Notes: generated from the letters alone by a model not told the origin. DNA of 31,440 bases from CAZUAQ01 sp964618455 (GCA_964618455.1 CAZUAQ010000056.1:1-31440), one strand, 5' to 3'; counted from the stretch's first letter, positions 15,398 through 23,689 are shown. Numbers and translations: made by a program.

Positions 15398-16100
15398 CAG
15401 AAGTCTCCACATCCCGAGGAATGGGCTGGCCGCATTCCGGGCAGCGCTCCGACACTCCGGTCAGGTTGTAGTCGCACTTGGGGCAGACCAGCCGGCGCGT
15501 GTCGAACGGTGGTCGATCCGCGTATCGGTCCCAGACCACCTTCGTTCCCGCCCAGCCGTCGCCCCAGCGAGTGCCCCCCATGAGTTGCGAGGCCATGTAC
15601 AAAATACCGATGAAGAAGAGTATGCTGTTGTTCCTGAGCAGAGCGACGAGTAGACTATTCGTCGTCGAGAGTGAGCTCTGGAGGAGATCTAAGCAGCCAA
15701 TCATCAGCAGTAGGAGGAGAATCGGGCTGTTGCGGATGAAGGAATGAGTTCTCCCAATGGGGTTCATCGTTTGCCGATCAACGACTGTCATTCCCATGAT
15801 CGACTTCCCCGGCGACTTTCCGCTGAAGCCATCCTTCAAGCTCAAGAGCAGGAACATCAAGAATCCGGGCAGCGAGTCAATCCATGACTGCTGAGGAATA
15901 GCGATCGCCAAGATGACTGCCAGGCAACCCGCCAGCAGGAACAACGCAAAGTAGTCCATCAGAAACGCAAGGTATCGAGCATCTCTGAATTTCCGCCAGC
16001 ACACTTTGCAGACCGGCATCCCGTAGAGCTCTTTGGTCATGCCGGGCCCCATCGGCCGCGTGCAACTCGGACATGTCGGATATTCGGGTTCGCTCGCCAT
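15372..16100 (-). CDS. Zinc-ribbon / RDD-domain membrane protein, copy B
   Basis: This 242-residue paralogue of copy A has the same order: zinc ribbon (CPSC and CKVC), RDD membrane domain (helices near YFALFLLAGCLAVILAIAI and LPGFLMFLLLSL; GKSPGKSIMGMTVVD), a central pair of helices, and C-terminal CPKCDYNLTGVSERCPECG. The start at 16100 follows GGAGGGGG by 8 nt; the long upstream open frame is Arg/Ser-rich and overlaps hslU, so was rejected. Its end overlaps the start of copy A by about 26 nt, giving a two-gene unit. The central helices differ from copy A, while the RWGDGWA to CPECG segment is almost unchanged, which points to selection or gene conversion there. Confidence 0.82.
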   Translation of the reverse strand: MASEPEYPTCPSCTRPMGPGMTKELYGMPVCKVCWRKFRDARYLAFLMDYFALFLLAGCLAVILAIAIPQQSWIDSLPGFLMFLLLSLKDGFSGKSPGKSIMGMTVVDRQTMNPIGRTHSFIRNSPILLLLLMIGCLDLLQSSLSTTNSLLVALLRNNSILFFIGILYMASQLMGGTRWGDGWAGTKVVWDRYADRPPFDTRRLVCPKCDYNLTGVSERCPECGQPIPRDVETSDGRSDEQR

Positions 16101-16203
16101 CTGGACGTCCCCCTCCTCGTGAACAGTTGCCGGCCCACACGCGCAGCGTGTGGTCACCACGTGAAATCGAAGTCCGCCCTCGGCGGATCCGGGTCCCATC
16201 ATT

Positions 16204-17538
16204 CTACAGAATAAACCGGCTGACATCCTCGTCGCGGATGATGTCCTCCAGCTTGCCGCGGACCTGGTCGGCGTCGATGGTGACCTGCTCGCCGGAGCGT
16301 TCGGGGGCATGGAAGGAGAGGTCGTCGAGGATCCGCTCCATGATGGTGTAGAGGCGGCGGGCGCCGATGTTGAGCGTGCGGCGGTTCACCTCGAAGGCGA
16401 TTTCCGCCATGGCCTCCACGGCGTCGTCGGTGAACGTCAGCGTCAGTCCCTCGGTGGCCATCAGGGCGATGTGCTGGCGGGTCAGGGCGTTCTGTGGTTG
16501 CGTCAGAATACGGACGAAGTCGTCCTTGGTGAGGTCGTTCAGCTCCACCCGAATCGGCAGCCGGCCCTGCAGTTCGGGCATGAGGTCCGAGGGCTTGCTC
16601 TGGTGGAACGCCCCGGCGGCGATGAAGAGAATGTGATCCGTGCGGACGTTGCCGTTGCGCGTGTTGACCGTCGAGCCCTCGATGATCGGCAGCAGATCGC
16701 GCTGCACACCCTGCCGCGAGACGTCCGCCCCGTGACGCGAATCGGTCACGCCGATCTTGTCGATCTCGTCGAGGAAGACGATGCCGCTGTTCTCGGTGCG
16801 GCGGATGGCCATCTCGTTGACCTTGTCGCGGTCGATCAACTGGTCGCACGCCTGCTGGTGCAGGATCTTGCGGGCCTCGCGGATCGGCACGCGGCGGTTC
16901 TTGGTCTGCGAGGGGATCAGCTTTTCGAGGAAGTTCTGCATGTCGCCGTCGAGCTGATCCATGCCGATCGTCGTCATCATGCCCATGGGCATGGCCTTCT
17001 CCTCGGCAACGACCTCGACCTCACGATCCTCGAAATCCCCGTCGCGCAGCTTCTGGCGGAACTTCTCGCGCGTACGTTGACGCTGCTGGGCCGCTTCGTC
17101 CGCCGAGTCACCGGTGGATTCCTGCCGCGGGAGTAGCGCGTCGAGCAGCCGCTCCTCCGCCAGCCGGTCCGCCTCGCCGGAGACCACCTGCGATTGCTCC
17201 TCGCGCACCATGTGGATGGCCAGATCCAGCAGGTCACGGATCATGCTCTCCACGTCGCGCCCGTGGTAGCCGACCTCGGTGTACTTGGTGGCCTCGACCT
17301 TGATGAACGGCGCGTTGACCAGCTTGGCCAGCCGCCGGGCGATCTCGGTCTTGCCGACACCCGTCGGGCCGATCATGAGGATGTTCTTCGGGCCGACCTC
17401 GCCGGCCATCGCTTCGGGCAACTGCTGGCGTCGCCACCGGTTGCGCACCGCCACCGCCACGGCCCGCTTGGCGTCATCCTGACCGATGATGTACTTGTCC
17501 AATGCTTCGACGATTTCCTGGGGCGTGAGCGATTTCAT
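16204..17538 (-). CDS. hslU: ATP-dependent protease ATPase subunit HslU (ClpY)
   Basis: This 444-residue AAA+ unfoldase forms hexamers that feed proteins to HslV. Visible features are IIGQDDAKRAVAVAVRNRWR (17-36), Walker A GPTGVGKT (57-64), a charged insertion I-domain (about 110-230), Walker B IVFLDEIDKIG (253-263), the GNVRTDHILFIAAGAFH sensor region and the conserved C-terminal DEDVSRFIL, which docks into HslV. Length is typical (440-450). The central pore loop reads GYHG (90-93) instead of the common GYVG. The start overlaps the hslV stop by four bases (ATGA), so translation is coupled. Identity is certain. Confidence 0.97.
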   Translation of the reverse strand: MKSLTPQEIVEALDKYIIGQDDAKRAVAVAVRNRWRRQQLPEAMAGEVGPKNILMIGPTGVGKTEIARRLAKLVNAPFIKVEATKYTEVGYHGRDVESMIRDLLDLAIHMVREEQSQVVSGEADRLAEERLLDALLPRQESTGDSADEAAQQRQRTREKFRQKLRDGDFEDREVEVVAEEKAMPMGMMTTIGMDQLDGDMQNFLEKLIPSQTKNRRVPIREARKILHQQACDQLIDRDKVNEMAIRRTENSGIVFLDEIDKIGVTDSRHGADVSRQGVQRDLLPIIEGSTVNTRNGNVRTDHILFIAAGAFHQSKPSDLMPELQGRLPIRVELNDLTKDDFVRILTQPQNALTRQHIALMATEGLTLTFTDDAVEAMAEIAFEVNRRTLNIGARRLYTIMERILDDLSFHAPERSGEQVTIDADQVRGKLEDIIRDEDVSRFIL

Positions 17539-18104
17539 GAACGGGTGCTGCTCGCTGAGAGCGTCTCCACGGTGATTTGGTGATTCGTGTACACACAGAT
17601 GTCGGCGGCGATGTTCAGGGAGGTCTCGACGATCTGCCGGGCGTCAAGCGAAGAGTGCCCCAGCAGCGCCCGGGCCGCCGACACGGCGAACATCCCGCCC
17701 GAGCCGATCCCGATGATGCCGTCGGAGGGTTCGATGACATCACCGCTGCCCCCGATGATCAGCGAGGTCTCCTTGTCCACCGCCGCCAGCAGCGACTCCA
17801 GCCGGCGGAGCACGCGGTCCGTCCGCCAGTCCTTGGCCAGCTCGATGGCGGCGCGGCGAAGATTGCCCTTGTGCTCCTCAAGCTTGCCGTCGAACCGCTC
17901 CAGAAGTGCGAAGGCATCCGCCGCCGAGCCCGCGAACCCGCAGATCACACTCCCGCCGCAGAGCTTGCGGATCTTGGTCGTGTCCGCCTTGACGACCGTC
18001 AGACCGAGCGTGACCTGACCATCACCGCCCAGGGCGGTCATGCCGTCGCGACGCACGGTCAGAATCGTGGTGCTGCGGATCTCCTGTGAGGCTTTTTTTC
18101 CCAT
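17535..18104 (-). CDS. hslV: ATP-dependent protease peptidase subunit HslV (ClpQ)
   Basis: This 189-residue N-terminal nucleophile peptidase forms the proteolytic core of HslUV. The catalytic Thr is T12 in RSTTILTVRRDG, exposed after removal of an 11-residue propeptide (MGKKASQEIRS); most described HslV proteins carry a much shorter leader. Counting from T12, the conserved Asp17 (GGDGQ) and Lys33 (TTKIRKL) are present. GSGGMFAVSAARALLGH is the family's oxyanion-side block. Length is normal once the propeptide is discounted (about 175). The Shine-Dalgarno is weak (GGGAA). It is the first gene of the hslVU operon, with a promoter candidate upstream in the divergent gap. Confidence 0.97.
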   Translation of the reverse strand: MGKKASQEIRSTTILTVRRDGMTALGGDGQVTLGLTVVKADTTKIRKLCGGSVICGFAGSAADAFALLERFDGKLEEHKGNLRRAAIELAKDWRTDRVLRRLESLLAAVDKETSLIIGGSGDVIEPSDGIIGIGSGGMFAVSAARALLGHSSLDARQIVETSLNIAADICVYTNHQITVETLSASSTRS

Positions 18105-18173
18105 GCGGTTTCCCGTGCGTTCGCTTCTTCGACTGGAGCCTCCAGCTCACAAGTCCGGCCGGCCCGAACCCCG

Positions 18174-18202
18174 AAGCTAGCGAAATCGTGTATTTCTCGC
18201 AA
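18174..18202 (-). promoter_or_regulatory. Candidate promoter for hslVU
   Basis: Reading leftward, TTGCGA (18202-18197, four of six), a 17-nt spacer and TAGCTT (18179-18174, three of six) would start a leader of about 60 nt. No CIRCE element (TTAGCACTC repeat) and no clear heat-shock sigma consensus are present. Confidence 0.3.
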
Positions 18203-18294
18203 CCGCGCGGGGCGTTTCGCATCCAAAGGAATGAACCGTTACCATGCGTTTTCGACGAGAATTCGCTGTTCCGCACCGAAGGGAGCCCACCCTC

Positions 18295-18897
18295 ATGACA
18301 CCGCAACGTTGCTCTCGGATCTGGTTCACGGCGTTCTGCCGCGCCGGTGGCGTGATGCTGGCGGGAATCCTGCTCGCACATCTGGCGGGGTGCTCGTGCC
18401 GGTCGGAAGGCGAAGCCAACGTCGCCGCCTCGAATGGCGACGGAGACAAGCCCGCGCCCACGACGCAGCCCACGACCGACGACGGCGAGGAGTCGAAAGC
18501 TGATGAGCCGGTCGCGACCGCGCCCGCCGAAACCCAGCCCGCCGAACCGGAACTCGAGTCCGAGTACACTTCCGAGCCGCCCTACACGGTGAAACTCTAC
18601 GTGCGCGATCCCGAGGAGAAGCAGCCCGGCTGGTTGAGAATCACCGAGATGATGGACGGAGATTCCCTCGCCAAGACAACCGGTACCTTTCCCGAGCGCA
18701 ACCGCATCTATATCGACACCGACAACGTCCAGCGCATCCGCATTCATATCGACCAGCTTCCCATCTCGCCGAACAAGCGGATCATTCTGCGGATCGACGA
18801 TCAGCCCATGGAACTTGCCCGGCGTGACCGCCTCTACGTCTACCTCGAGAAGCAGACCAACGGCGCGTGGGCATCGGTCGAACCGCCCGGTGAGTAG
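18295..18897 (+). CDS. Predicted lipoprotein of unknown function
   Basis: This 200-residue protein has a lipoprotein signal peptide: a basic start, hydrophobic GGVMLAGILLAHLAG and lipobox LAGC with the lipidated Cys at 33. A low-complexity, acidic and Thr/Pro-rich linker (about 37-95, with TTQPTTDDGEESK) leads to a compact C-terminal domain (about 96-200) rich in alternating strand patterns (YTVKLYVRD, RIRIHIDQLP, KRIILRIDDQP, RLYVYLEKQ). I do not recognise the domain. The start was placed at 18295 since GGGAG lies nine bases before it and the signal peptide fits; an ATG 51 nt upstream adds a non-signal stretch. It stands alone, divergent from hslVU and convergent with the PEP-CTERM gene. Confidence 0.75.
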   Translation: MTPQRCSRIWFTAFCRAGGVMLAGILLAHLAGCSCRSEGEANVAASNGDGDKPAPTTQPTTDDGEESKADEPVATAPAETQPAEPELESEYTSEPPYTVKLYVRDPEEKQPGWLRITEMMDGDSLAKTTGTFPERNRIYIDTDNVQRIRIHIDQLPISPNKRIILRIDDQPMELARRDRLYVYLEKQTNGAWASVEPPGE

Positions 18898-18956
18898 GAG
18901 CTACGAGGCCGGGCGGCGCCTGCGCCTTCGAGGCCGCTCCATCACACCCTGTACCC

Positions 18957-19005
18957 AAAAAGAAACCGGGATCGAACCCGAAGGTCGATCCCGGTTGTAT
19001 TTCTT
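18957..19005. terminator. Bidirectional rho-independent terminator
   Basis: A perfect 12-bp inverted repeat (AACCGGGATCGA 18964-18975, TCGATCCCGGTT 18985-18996; 9-nt loop) is flanked by an A-rich run on its left (18957-18965) and a T-rich run on its right (18995-19005), so it can stop both convergent genes, the lipoprotein and the PEP-CTERM protein. A second perfect hairpin, TAAACCG/CGGTTTA (19016-19034), overlaps the stop codon of the PEP-CTERM gene. Confidence 0.85.
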
Positions 19006-19031
19006 GCGATAGCCGTAAACCGTTTGACGGT

Positions 19032-19703
19032 TTAGCGGCGACGTCGCAGCAAGGCCACACCGCCCAAAGCGAGCAGGCAAAGCGATGCGGGCTCAGGCAC
19101 GGTAGACTCCAGGAAGTCGATCTGCAGATCCGTCGCGGGGAACAGCGGATCGATGGTCAGCTTGATGACGTCGATCGAGGCGACATCCACACCGGGAAAC
19201 GCGTTGAAAGGCAGGAACTCCTGCTGGGGAGCAAAGATGCCACCACCCAGCGGCAGAGTCGCCGAAGCGCTGTTGGCGCTGGTGTCGGTCAACGTGAAGA
19301 TCAGGTCGACCGGCAGGTCGTCAAAGAAGACACCGACGCCGAGACCCGTCTCCGAGCCGCTGTCCGTCAGGTCCACACCGCCGAGTCCGGCGCTTCCCAG
19401 ACCATCCCATACGATCATCGCCGTTCCTTGAGTGTCGGCTCCAAGGCTGAAGTTCAGCAGGCTGCTGCCGCCCGCGTCCGCCTCGAGCTGAACATCATTG
19501 GCGCCCGTCGCCCAGTCAGCCACACCGAAACGATGCCCCCCAATCACACCTCCACCGGGGATTTCGCTCGAATCCGAAGGCGTACCGCTGTTGGCGGTCA
19601 AGGATTGAGCATCATCGAAGGTATCGATGGAAACTGGGGCCGCAAAGCCGTTGGCAACCACCAGACAGGTAGCCGCCACGAAAGTGACAATCAGACGCAT
19701 CAT
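19032..19703 (-). CDS. PEP-CTERM sorting-domain secreted protein
   Basis: This 223-residue exported protein has a Sec signal peptide (MMRLIVTFVAATCLVVANGFAA is the region, cut near AA-PVS) and a complete PEP-CTERM tail: VPEPAS (202-207), a short hydrophobic helix (LCLLALGGVALL) and a terminal RRRR. Exosortase cleaves such tails and the protein is retained at or released from the cell surface. The body (about 24-200) is acidic, Gly/Ser/Thr-rich and predicted to be beta-sandwich, without a catalytic signature. No exosortase gene is in the window. A run of GGAGGAGG precedes the double ATG. A consensus promoter lies about 100 nt upstream and the gene ends at a strong terminator, so it is monocistronic. 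Confidence 0.9.
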   Translation of the reverse strand: MMRLIVTFVAATCLVVANGFAAPVSIDTFDDAQSLTANSGTPSDSSEIPGGGVIGGHRFGVADWATGANDVQLEADAGGSSLLNFSLGADTQGTAMIVWDGLGSAGLGGVDLTDSGSETGLGVGVFFDDLPVDLIFTLTDTSANSASATLPLGGGIFAPQQEFLPFNAFPGVDVASIDVIKLTIDPLFPATDLQIDFLESTVPEPASLCLLALGGVALLRRRR

Positions 19704-19804
19704 TTTCCTCCTCCGCGAAACAGAATTGAGTGGTTTCCCTCATCCCATCCAGTACAGACGGAGATTATCCGGGGAGATACACCTCCGCTGACTCATTATG
19801 TGTC

Positions 19805-19833
19805 AGGTTATCGGCTTACAGTTTCACTGTCAA
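19805..19833 (-). promoter_or_regulatory. Sigma-70 promoter with overlapping inverted repeat, for the PEP-CTERM gene
   Basis: Reading leftward, a perfect TTGACA (19833-19828), a 17-nt spacer and TAACCT (19810-19805) would start a leader of about 95 nt. ACAGT-GAA-ACTGT (19830-19818), a perfect 5-bp inverted repeat, overlaps the -35 box and spacer and could be an operator. Confidence 0.55.
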
Positions 19834-19911
19834 TGGAACAATCCCAGAAATCTTTGATTTCGCGTTCCGTCGCAAACATGCCATACATATGCAGACATTT
19901 CTTATCGCAAT

Positions 19912-21573
19912 TCAATGGATTGCTCTTTCCGCCGCATCCGGCGTGATTTCCGCGAGTTGCGACTCCATGCCAACCATGCGGTACACCTCGCCAGTCGACG
20001 TCATCAGCACATCCTCGGACCGCGTGAAGTTGAAGATGTTGGCCGCCAGGCGAACGCGGGTGGAGGTGTGCGTCGACAGCGAGCGGATCACATCATCGAT
20101 CTTGAATTCCTCGTTGGCCGGGTCGAGGTAGGCGGCGATGCGGGTCTGTACTTCCGCGTGGCTGGTCTGGAGGTTCTCCTCGATCTTCGCGAGTGATTCG
20201 GCGTAGGAGACGAGTTTGTCGGATTGCGTCGTGATCTGGCGCTCCAGGCTCAGCTTCTGCGTCTCGATGTCGGCCCGGAATCCCCGGATCTCCGCCTCGG
20301 TCTTGAGTTTCGTGGCGTTCAAGACGCGCGTGTCGTTCAGCCGGACCGTTACGCCCACGCCGACCTGCCAGCCGTCGACGCGATCGTCATACGACACGGA
20401 ACCGAAGGCAAACTGTGTCGCCTCGACGAAGGCGGTGATGTCGAAGTCCCCCGTGATCGCCTGCGATCGCTGCAGTTCCGTATCGGCGATGGCGTCCTCG
20501 AGAATAGCGAACGTTGGATTTGAATCGAATGCCTCCTGGAGCATCCCCAGCCGGGATTCTTGCGTCCGCGCGCGATCGAGGTAGGGGCTCGGCAGCGCGT
20601 CGGGTTCAACGAGCTCAAATTCCGCGTCCGGCGTTAACCCGACGCGCTGCAACAGATGCAGCACCGACCGCTGGTAGGTGGTGTCGTACTGCTGCGCGAC
20701 GAGACGGCTGTCGGCGGCACTGGAGGTCAGCCGGCGGCGATCCTCCTCGCGGACGCGTGCGTCGTCGAGGAGTGCTTCCAACCGCTCTGCCTGGGCGATG
20801 TACGCCTCGCGGTAATTCTGATACAGCAAAGCGCGGCGGTACTGGTTCATCGCCTGGTTCGCGTACGTGCGAAAGCGGCTCACGTAATTGAGCACCGCCT
20901 TACGTGCCGTGGACTTTTGAAAGGCCTGGTTAATGACGCGGTTCTGACGTCGGCGCGATCCCGCGAAGGGAACCTCCAACCGCGCGCGAAAGACGCCACC
21001 TTCGCCGCTTTCCACCTCGTCCTGCCCTTCGTCGACTTCGCCGAACTTCACGTTCTGCCCGCTGAGCCCGCCTTCGAAACGAATAATCGCGCCGTCGTAC
21101 GTCTCCTTCTCGACACCGCCCACAACTTCGCCGGATCGACCCTCGGCTTCGCGCCGTTCGGGATAATCCGACAGATCGCCCCGTGCTTCGACAAACGGCT
21201 CGAACCGGCTCAGATTCGCGATGAATTCCTCGAGACCGTACTGCGCCGCCAGCATGGCCTCGCGCTCCTGGAGGACCAGCGGACTACGCTCGAAGACCAG
21301 ACGAACGATACTTTCCTTATCGAGGCGAACAGGCGTGCGCGAGTCCATGTCGTCTTCTTCGACGGGCAATTCAAGAAGCGTCTCGATGTCGTCCTGTTCG
21401 GCGCGGGCCAGTTGTGCCTGCGCCCGACGATTGACCGCCGCCCTTACCTGCCTGTCGCTTTCGCGAGACGCCGGCGCGTGATGGCACCCTCCGACCGCCA
21501 GCAGCAGGCAGGCCGCCAATACACTGCTTAGACAGATGGGCATGGGGGTTATTCGCTTCGACCCACTGTTCAC
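19912..21573 (-). CDS. TolC/OMF-like outer-membrane lipoprotein, copy A
   Basis: This 553-residue protein resembles outer-membrane efflux factors: long alpha-helical hairpin segments (about 80-110, 215-300, 355-380, 420-510) alternate with beta-strand stretches (FRARLEVPFAG; WQVGVGVTVRLND). A signal peptide ends in a lipobox-like VGGC with Cys30. The start is GTG at 21573, which keeps the basic SKR segment; ATG at 21543 is the alternative and neither has a clear Shine-Dalgarno. A block of charged sequence (YPERREAEGRSGE to FGEVDEGQDEVESGEGG, about 135-190) sits between the first helices and first strand, and is shared with copy B. No RND pump, ABC exporter or adaptor gene is adjacent. It lies 79 nt behind copy B on the same strand, so the two are probably co-transcribed. 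Confidence 0.78.
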   Translation of the reverse strand: MNSGSKRITPMPICLSSVLAACLLLAVGGCHHAPASRESDRQVRAAVNRRAQAQLARAEQDDIETLLELPVEEDDMDSRTPVRLDKESIVRLVFERSPLVLQEREAMLAAQYGLEEFIANLSRFEPFVEARGDLSDYPERREAEGRSGEVVGGVEKETYDGAIIRFEGGLSGQNVKFGEVDEGQDEVESGEGGVFRARLEVPFAGSRRRQNRVINQAFQKSTARKAVLNYVSRFRTYANQAMNQYRRALLYQNYREAYIAQAERLEALLDDARVREEDRRRLTSSAADSRLVAQQYDTTYQRSVLHLLQRVGLTPDAEFELVEPDALPSPYLDRARTQESRLGMLQEAFDSNPTFAILEDAIADTELQRSQAITGDFDITAFVEATQFAFGSVSYDDRVDGWQVGVGVTVRLNDTRVLNATKLKTEAEIRGFRADIETQKLSLERQITTQSDKLVSYAESLAKIEENLQTSHAEVQTRIAAYLDPANEEFKIDDVIRSLSTHTSTRVRLAANIFNFTRSEDVLMTSTGEVYRMVGMESQLAEITPDAAERAIH

Positions 21574-21652
21574 CGGACCGCCCCGCGACTGATCTCGCCT
21601 CTCAACAGAAGTTCACTCGTGCCAGAAACCGAACCGGCGACCCAGGACCGCC

Positions 21653-23461
21653 TCACTCCAGGTCGTCTGCCTGCTTCTCGATCTCCAGACCGACCCGGCG
21701 GTACACTTCGCCCGTCGCGCTGAGCAGTTCGTTTTCAGACAGGCGGGTGTAGTACACGTTGTTCGCCAGACGGATTTCGGCGACCGTGATACTCGACAGC
21801 GAAGTGATGACATCGTCGATCGAAATCGTCTCATCGCTGCCCGACAGGTACGCCTCGCGCCGTTTCTGGAATTCCTCTTGGGCCTTCTCGAGATTGTCCA
21901 TCACGGTCGGGCGCGATTCGTGATAGCTGGTCAATACCGTCGATTCCTCGATGACCTGGCGCTGCACACGTAATCGCTCGGCCAAAATCTCCGCCTTGTA
22001 TTGCCGGATCTCGGCCTCGGCCTTTTCACGCGAGGCGGTCAACACGCGCGGATCGTTGACGCGGAAGGTCACGCCCCCCTGCACCTGCCACCCGCCCACG
22101 CGATCATCGAAGGACTCCGAGCCGAACGCGAATTGCGTTCCCTCGACGAAGGTGGTGATGTCGAACTGCCCTTCGATGGCCTGCTTGCGCTTGAGTTCGG
22201 AATCCGCGATGGCATCGGCGAGGATGCGGAACTGGAGGTTGTTCTCGAACGCTTCTTCGATCATCGCCTGCCGCCCCTCTTCGGTCAGGGCCATCTCGTA
22301 GTAAACGCTCGCCTCTTCCAAGGGGCGTTCCTCCAGTACGTATTCCTTGCCCGGACCGACGCCGATGTATTGAAGAAGAAGCAGGAGGTAGGATTCGTAC
22401 GAGGCCTGGTAGTTGTCGATGAGCACCTTGGAATCGCCCGCCACCGACTCGACCCGGGCGCGATCCTCGTCGCGCAAGCGGGGCTCGGCCGCCAGGGCGT
22501 TCAATGTCTCCAACTGGTGTGTGTACGCCTGCACGTAGTCGCGGTAATAGAGAGTGCTGTCATAGTATTGAAGCGCGTAATCGACATACGTCCGGAACTG
22601 GCTGACGTAATTCAAGACCGCCTTCCGCGCCGTGGACTCCTGGAACGCCTGCGAAATCACGCGATTCTGCCTCGTCCGCGACCCGGCGAACGGGACTTCC
22701 ACACGCGCCCGCACGACTCCGCCGCTGCCCGTCTCCACTGAGTCCTGATCCTCTTCGACCTCGCCGAATTCCACACGCTCTCCACGCACACCGCCCTCGA
22801 GGCGAATCTTCGCTCCGTCAAAAGTCTCCATCTCCACGCCGCCGGTAGTCTCCCCGGCCATGCCTTCCGAATCGCGCCGCTCGGGAAACTCGGAGTAGTC
22901 ACCGGTGGCACGAATGAACGGCTCACGGCGGCTCAGGTTGGCCCGGAACTCGGTCAACGCGTGCTGCGCGGCCTTCATGCTCTCGCGATTCGACGTCACC
23001 TGAGGACTCTGGCGAAACACGAAGTGCATGATGTTGTTGACGTTGAGATGGTACGGCTCTTTGAGGTCCTCCTCCGACGGCGCGGCGACCGAGTTTCGTG
23101 AGTCGACCGAGAGCGGCTTGACCCGATCAGGTCGGAGCGGCGGCGCGACCCGGGCATCGGCAGATGTTCGATCGAGTCGGCCGGTCGGGATGGCAGCATC
23201 ACGATCCGTCGCCACCGGCCGCAACGCGGAGGTCGTCGCCTCGCTCTCGGACGGCTCCGCGACGTCCGGCGACGCGGGCGAGAAACTCCGGGCTTCGTAG
23301 AGGGAGGGCGCGGGGGCCGGTGGATCGTCGGCGCCGAGCGGCGGCACCCGCTGTCCGGTCAACGAACCGCAACCCGCCATCAGCAGGAGCACCAGCAAAA
23401 AAGGGGAAAGGGTCCCGGCCGATCGACCGGATCCGGTCGAAGGTAATGACGTCGAACTCAT
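21653..23461 (-). CDS. TolC/OMF-like outer-membrane lipoprotein, copy B
   Basis: This 602-residue paralogue of copy A has a clear lipoprotein signal peptide (FLLVLLLMAGC, lipidated Cys31), then a long disordered Pro/Ser/Ala/Glu region (about 32-140) that is much longer than in copy A, then the same helical and strand layout. The block FPERRDSEGMAGE, FGEVEEDQDSVETGSGG, VPFAGSRTRQNRVISQAF and STARKAVLNYVSQFRTY (about 225-320) closely matches copy A, as does the block FDITTFVEGTQFAFGSESFDD (about 430). The longer linker might span to peptidoglycan or another layer. It is the first gene of the pair and has a weak -10 box (TATGAT, 23539-23534) upstream. Transport role is inferred from fold; the substrate is unknown. 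Confidence 0.78.
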   Translation of the reverse strand: MSSTSLPSTGSGRSAGTLSPFLLVLLLMAGCGSLTGQRVPPLGADDPPAPAPSLYEARSFSPASPDVAEPSESEATTSALRPVATDRDAAIPTGRLDRTSADARVAPPLRPDRVKPLSVDSRNSVAAPSEEDLKEPYHLNVNNIMHFVFRQSPQVTSNRESMKAAQHALTEFRANLSRREPFIRATGDYSEFPERRDSEGMAGETTGGVEMETFDGAKIRLEGGVRGERVEFGEVEEDQDSVETGSGGVVRARVEVPFAGSRTRQNRVISQAFQESTARKAVLNYVSQFRTYVDYALQYYDSTLYYRDYVQAYTHQLETLNALAAEPRLRDEDRARVESVAGDSKVLIDNYQASYESYLLLLLQYIGVGPGKEYVLEERPLEEASVYYEMALTEEGRQAMIEEAFENNLQFRILADAIADSELKRKQAIEGQFDITTFVEGTQFAFGSESFDDRVGGWQVQGGVTFRVNDPRVLTASREKAEAEIRQYKAEILAERLRVQRQVIEESTVLTSYHESRPTVMDNLEKAQEEFQKRREAYLSGSDETISIDDVITSLSSITVAEIRLANNVYYTRLSENELLSATGEVYRRVGLEIEKQADDLE

Positions 23462-23533
23462 GGCGTCTTAACGAGTGAACGTTCTCCGCAGTGCGGGGGC
23501 AGGGTCTTCGCGGCGTGTCCCCAGACGAGGAAG

Positions 23534-23539
23534 ATCATA
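23534..23539 (-). promoter_or_regulatory. Candidate -10 box for the OMF pair
   Basis: Reading leftward, CGGTATGATCTT contains TATGAT, five of six to TATAAT, about 75 nt before the ATG at 23461. No good -35 box accompanies it. The remaining 228-nt gap up to the symporter gene holds no gene. Confidence 0.28.
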
Positions 23540-23689
23540 CCGCGGTCCACGCATTTTCGCGACGCACGGTGGCCTGGCACCGATGCTTCGCGTAGCCCCG
23601 GAAATCGCGACGAGGGGCCGGTGGCGCGTACGTTCCACCGTATCGTTTATCGGCGGGTTACCACTTTCGGCGTGACCCCAAATCCGCCC

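Noticed and set aside
16101..16310. 70-residue N-terminal extension of RDD copy B into hslU
   Set aside because: Ser/Arg-rich sequence overlapping hslU; GGAGGGGG before 16100 and the zinc ribbon just after it mark the true start.
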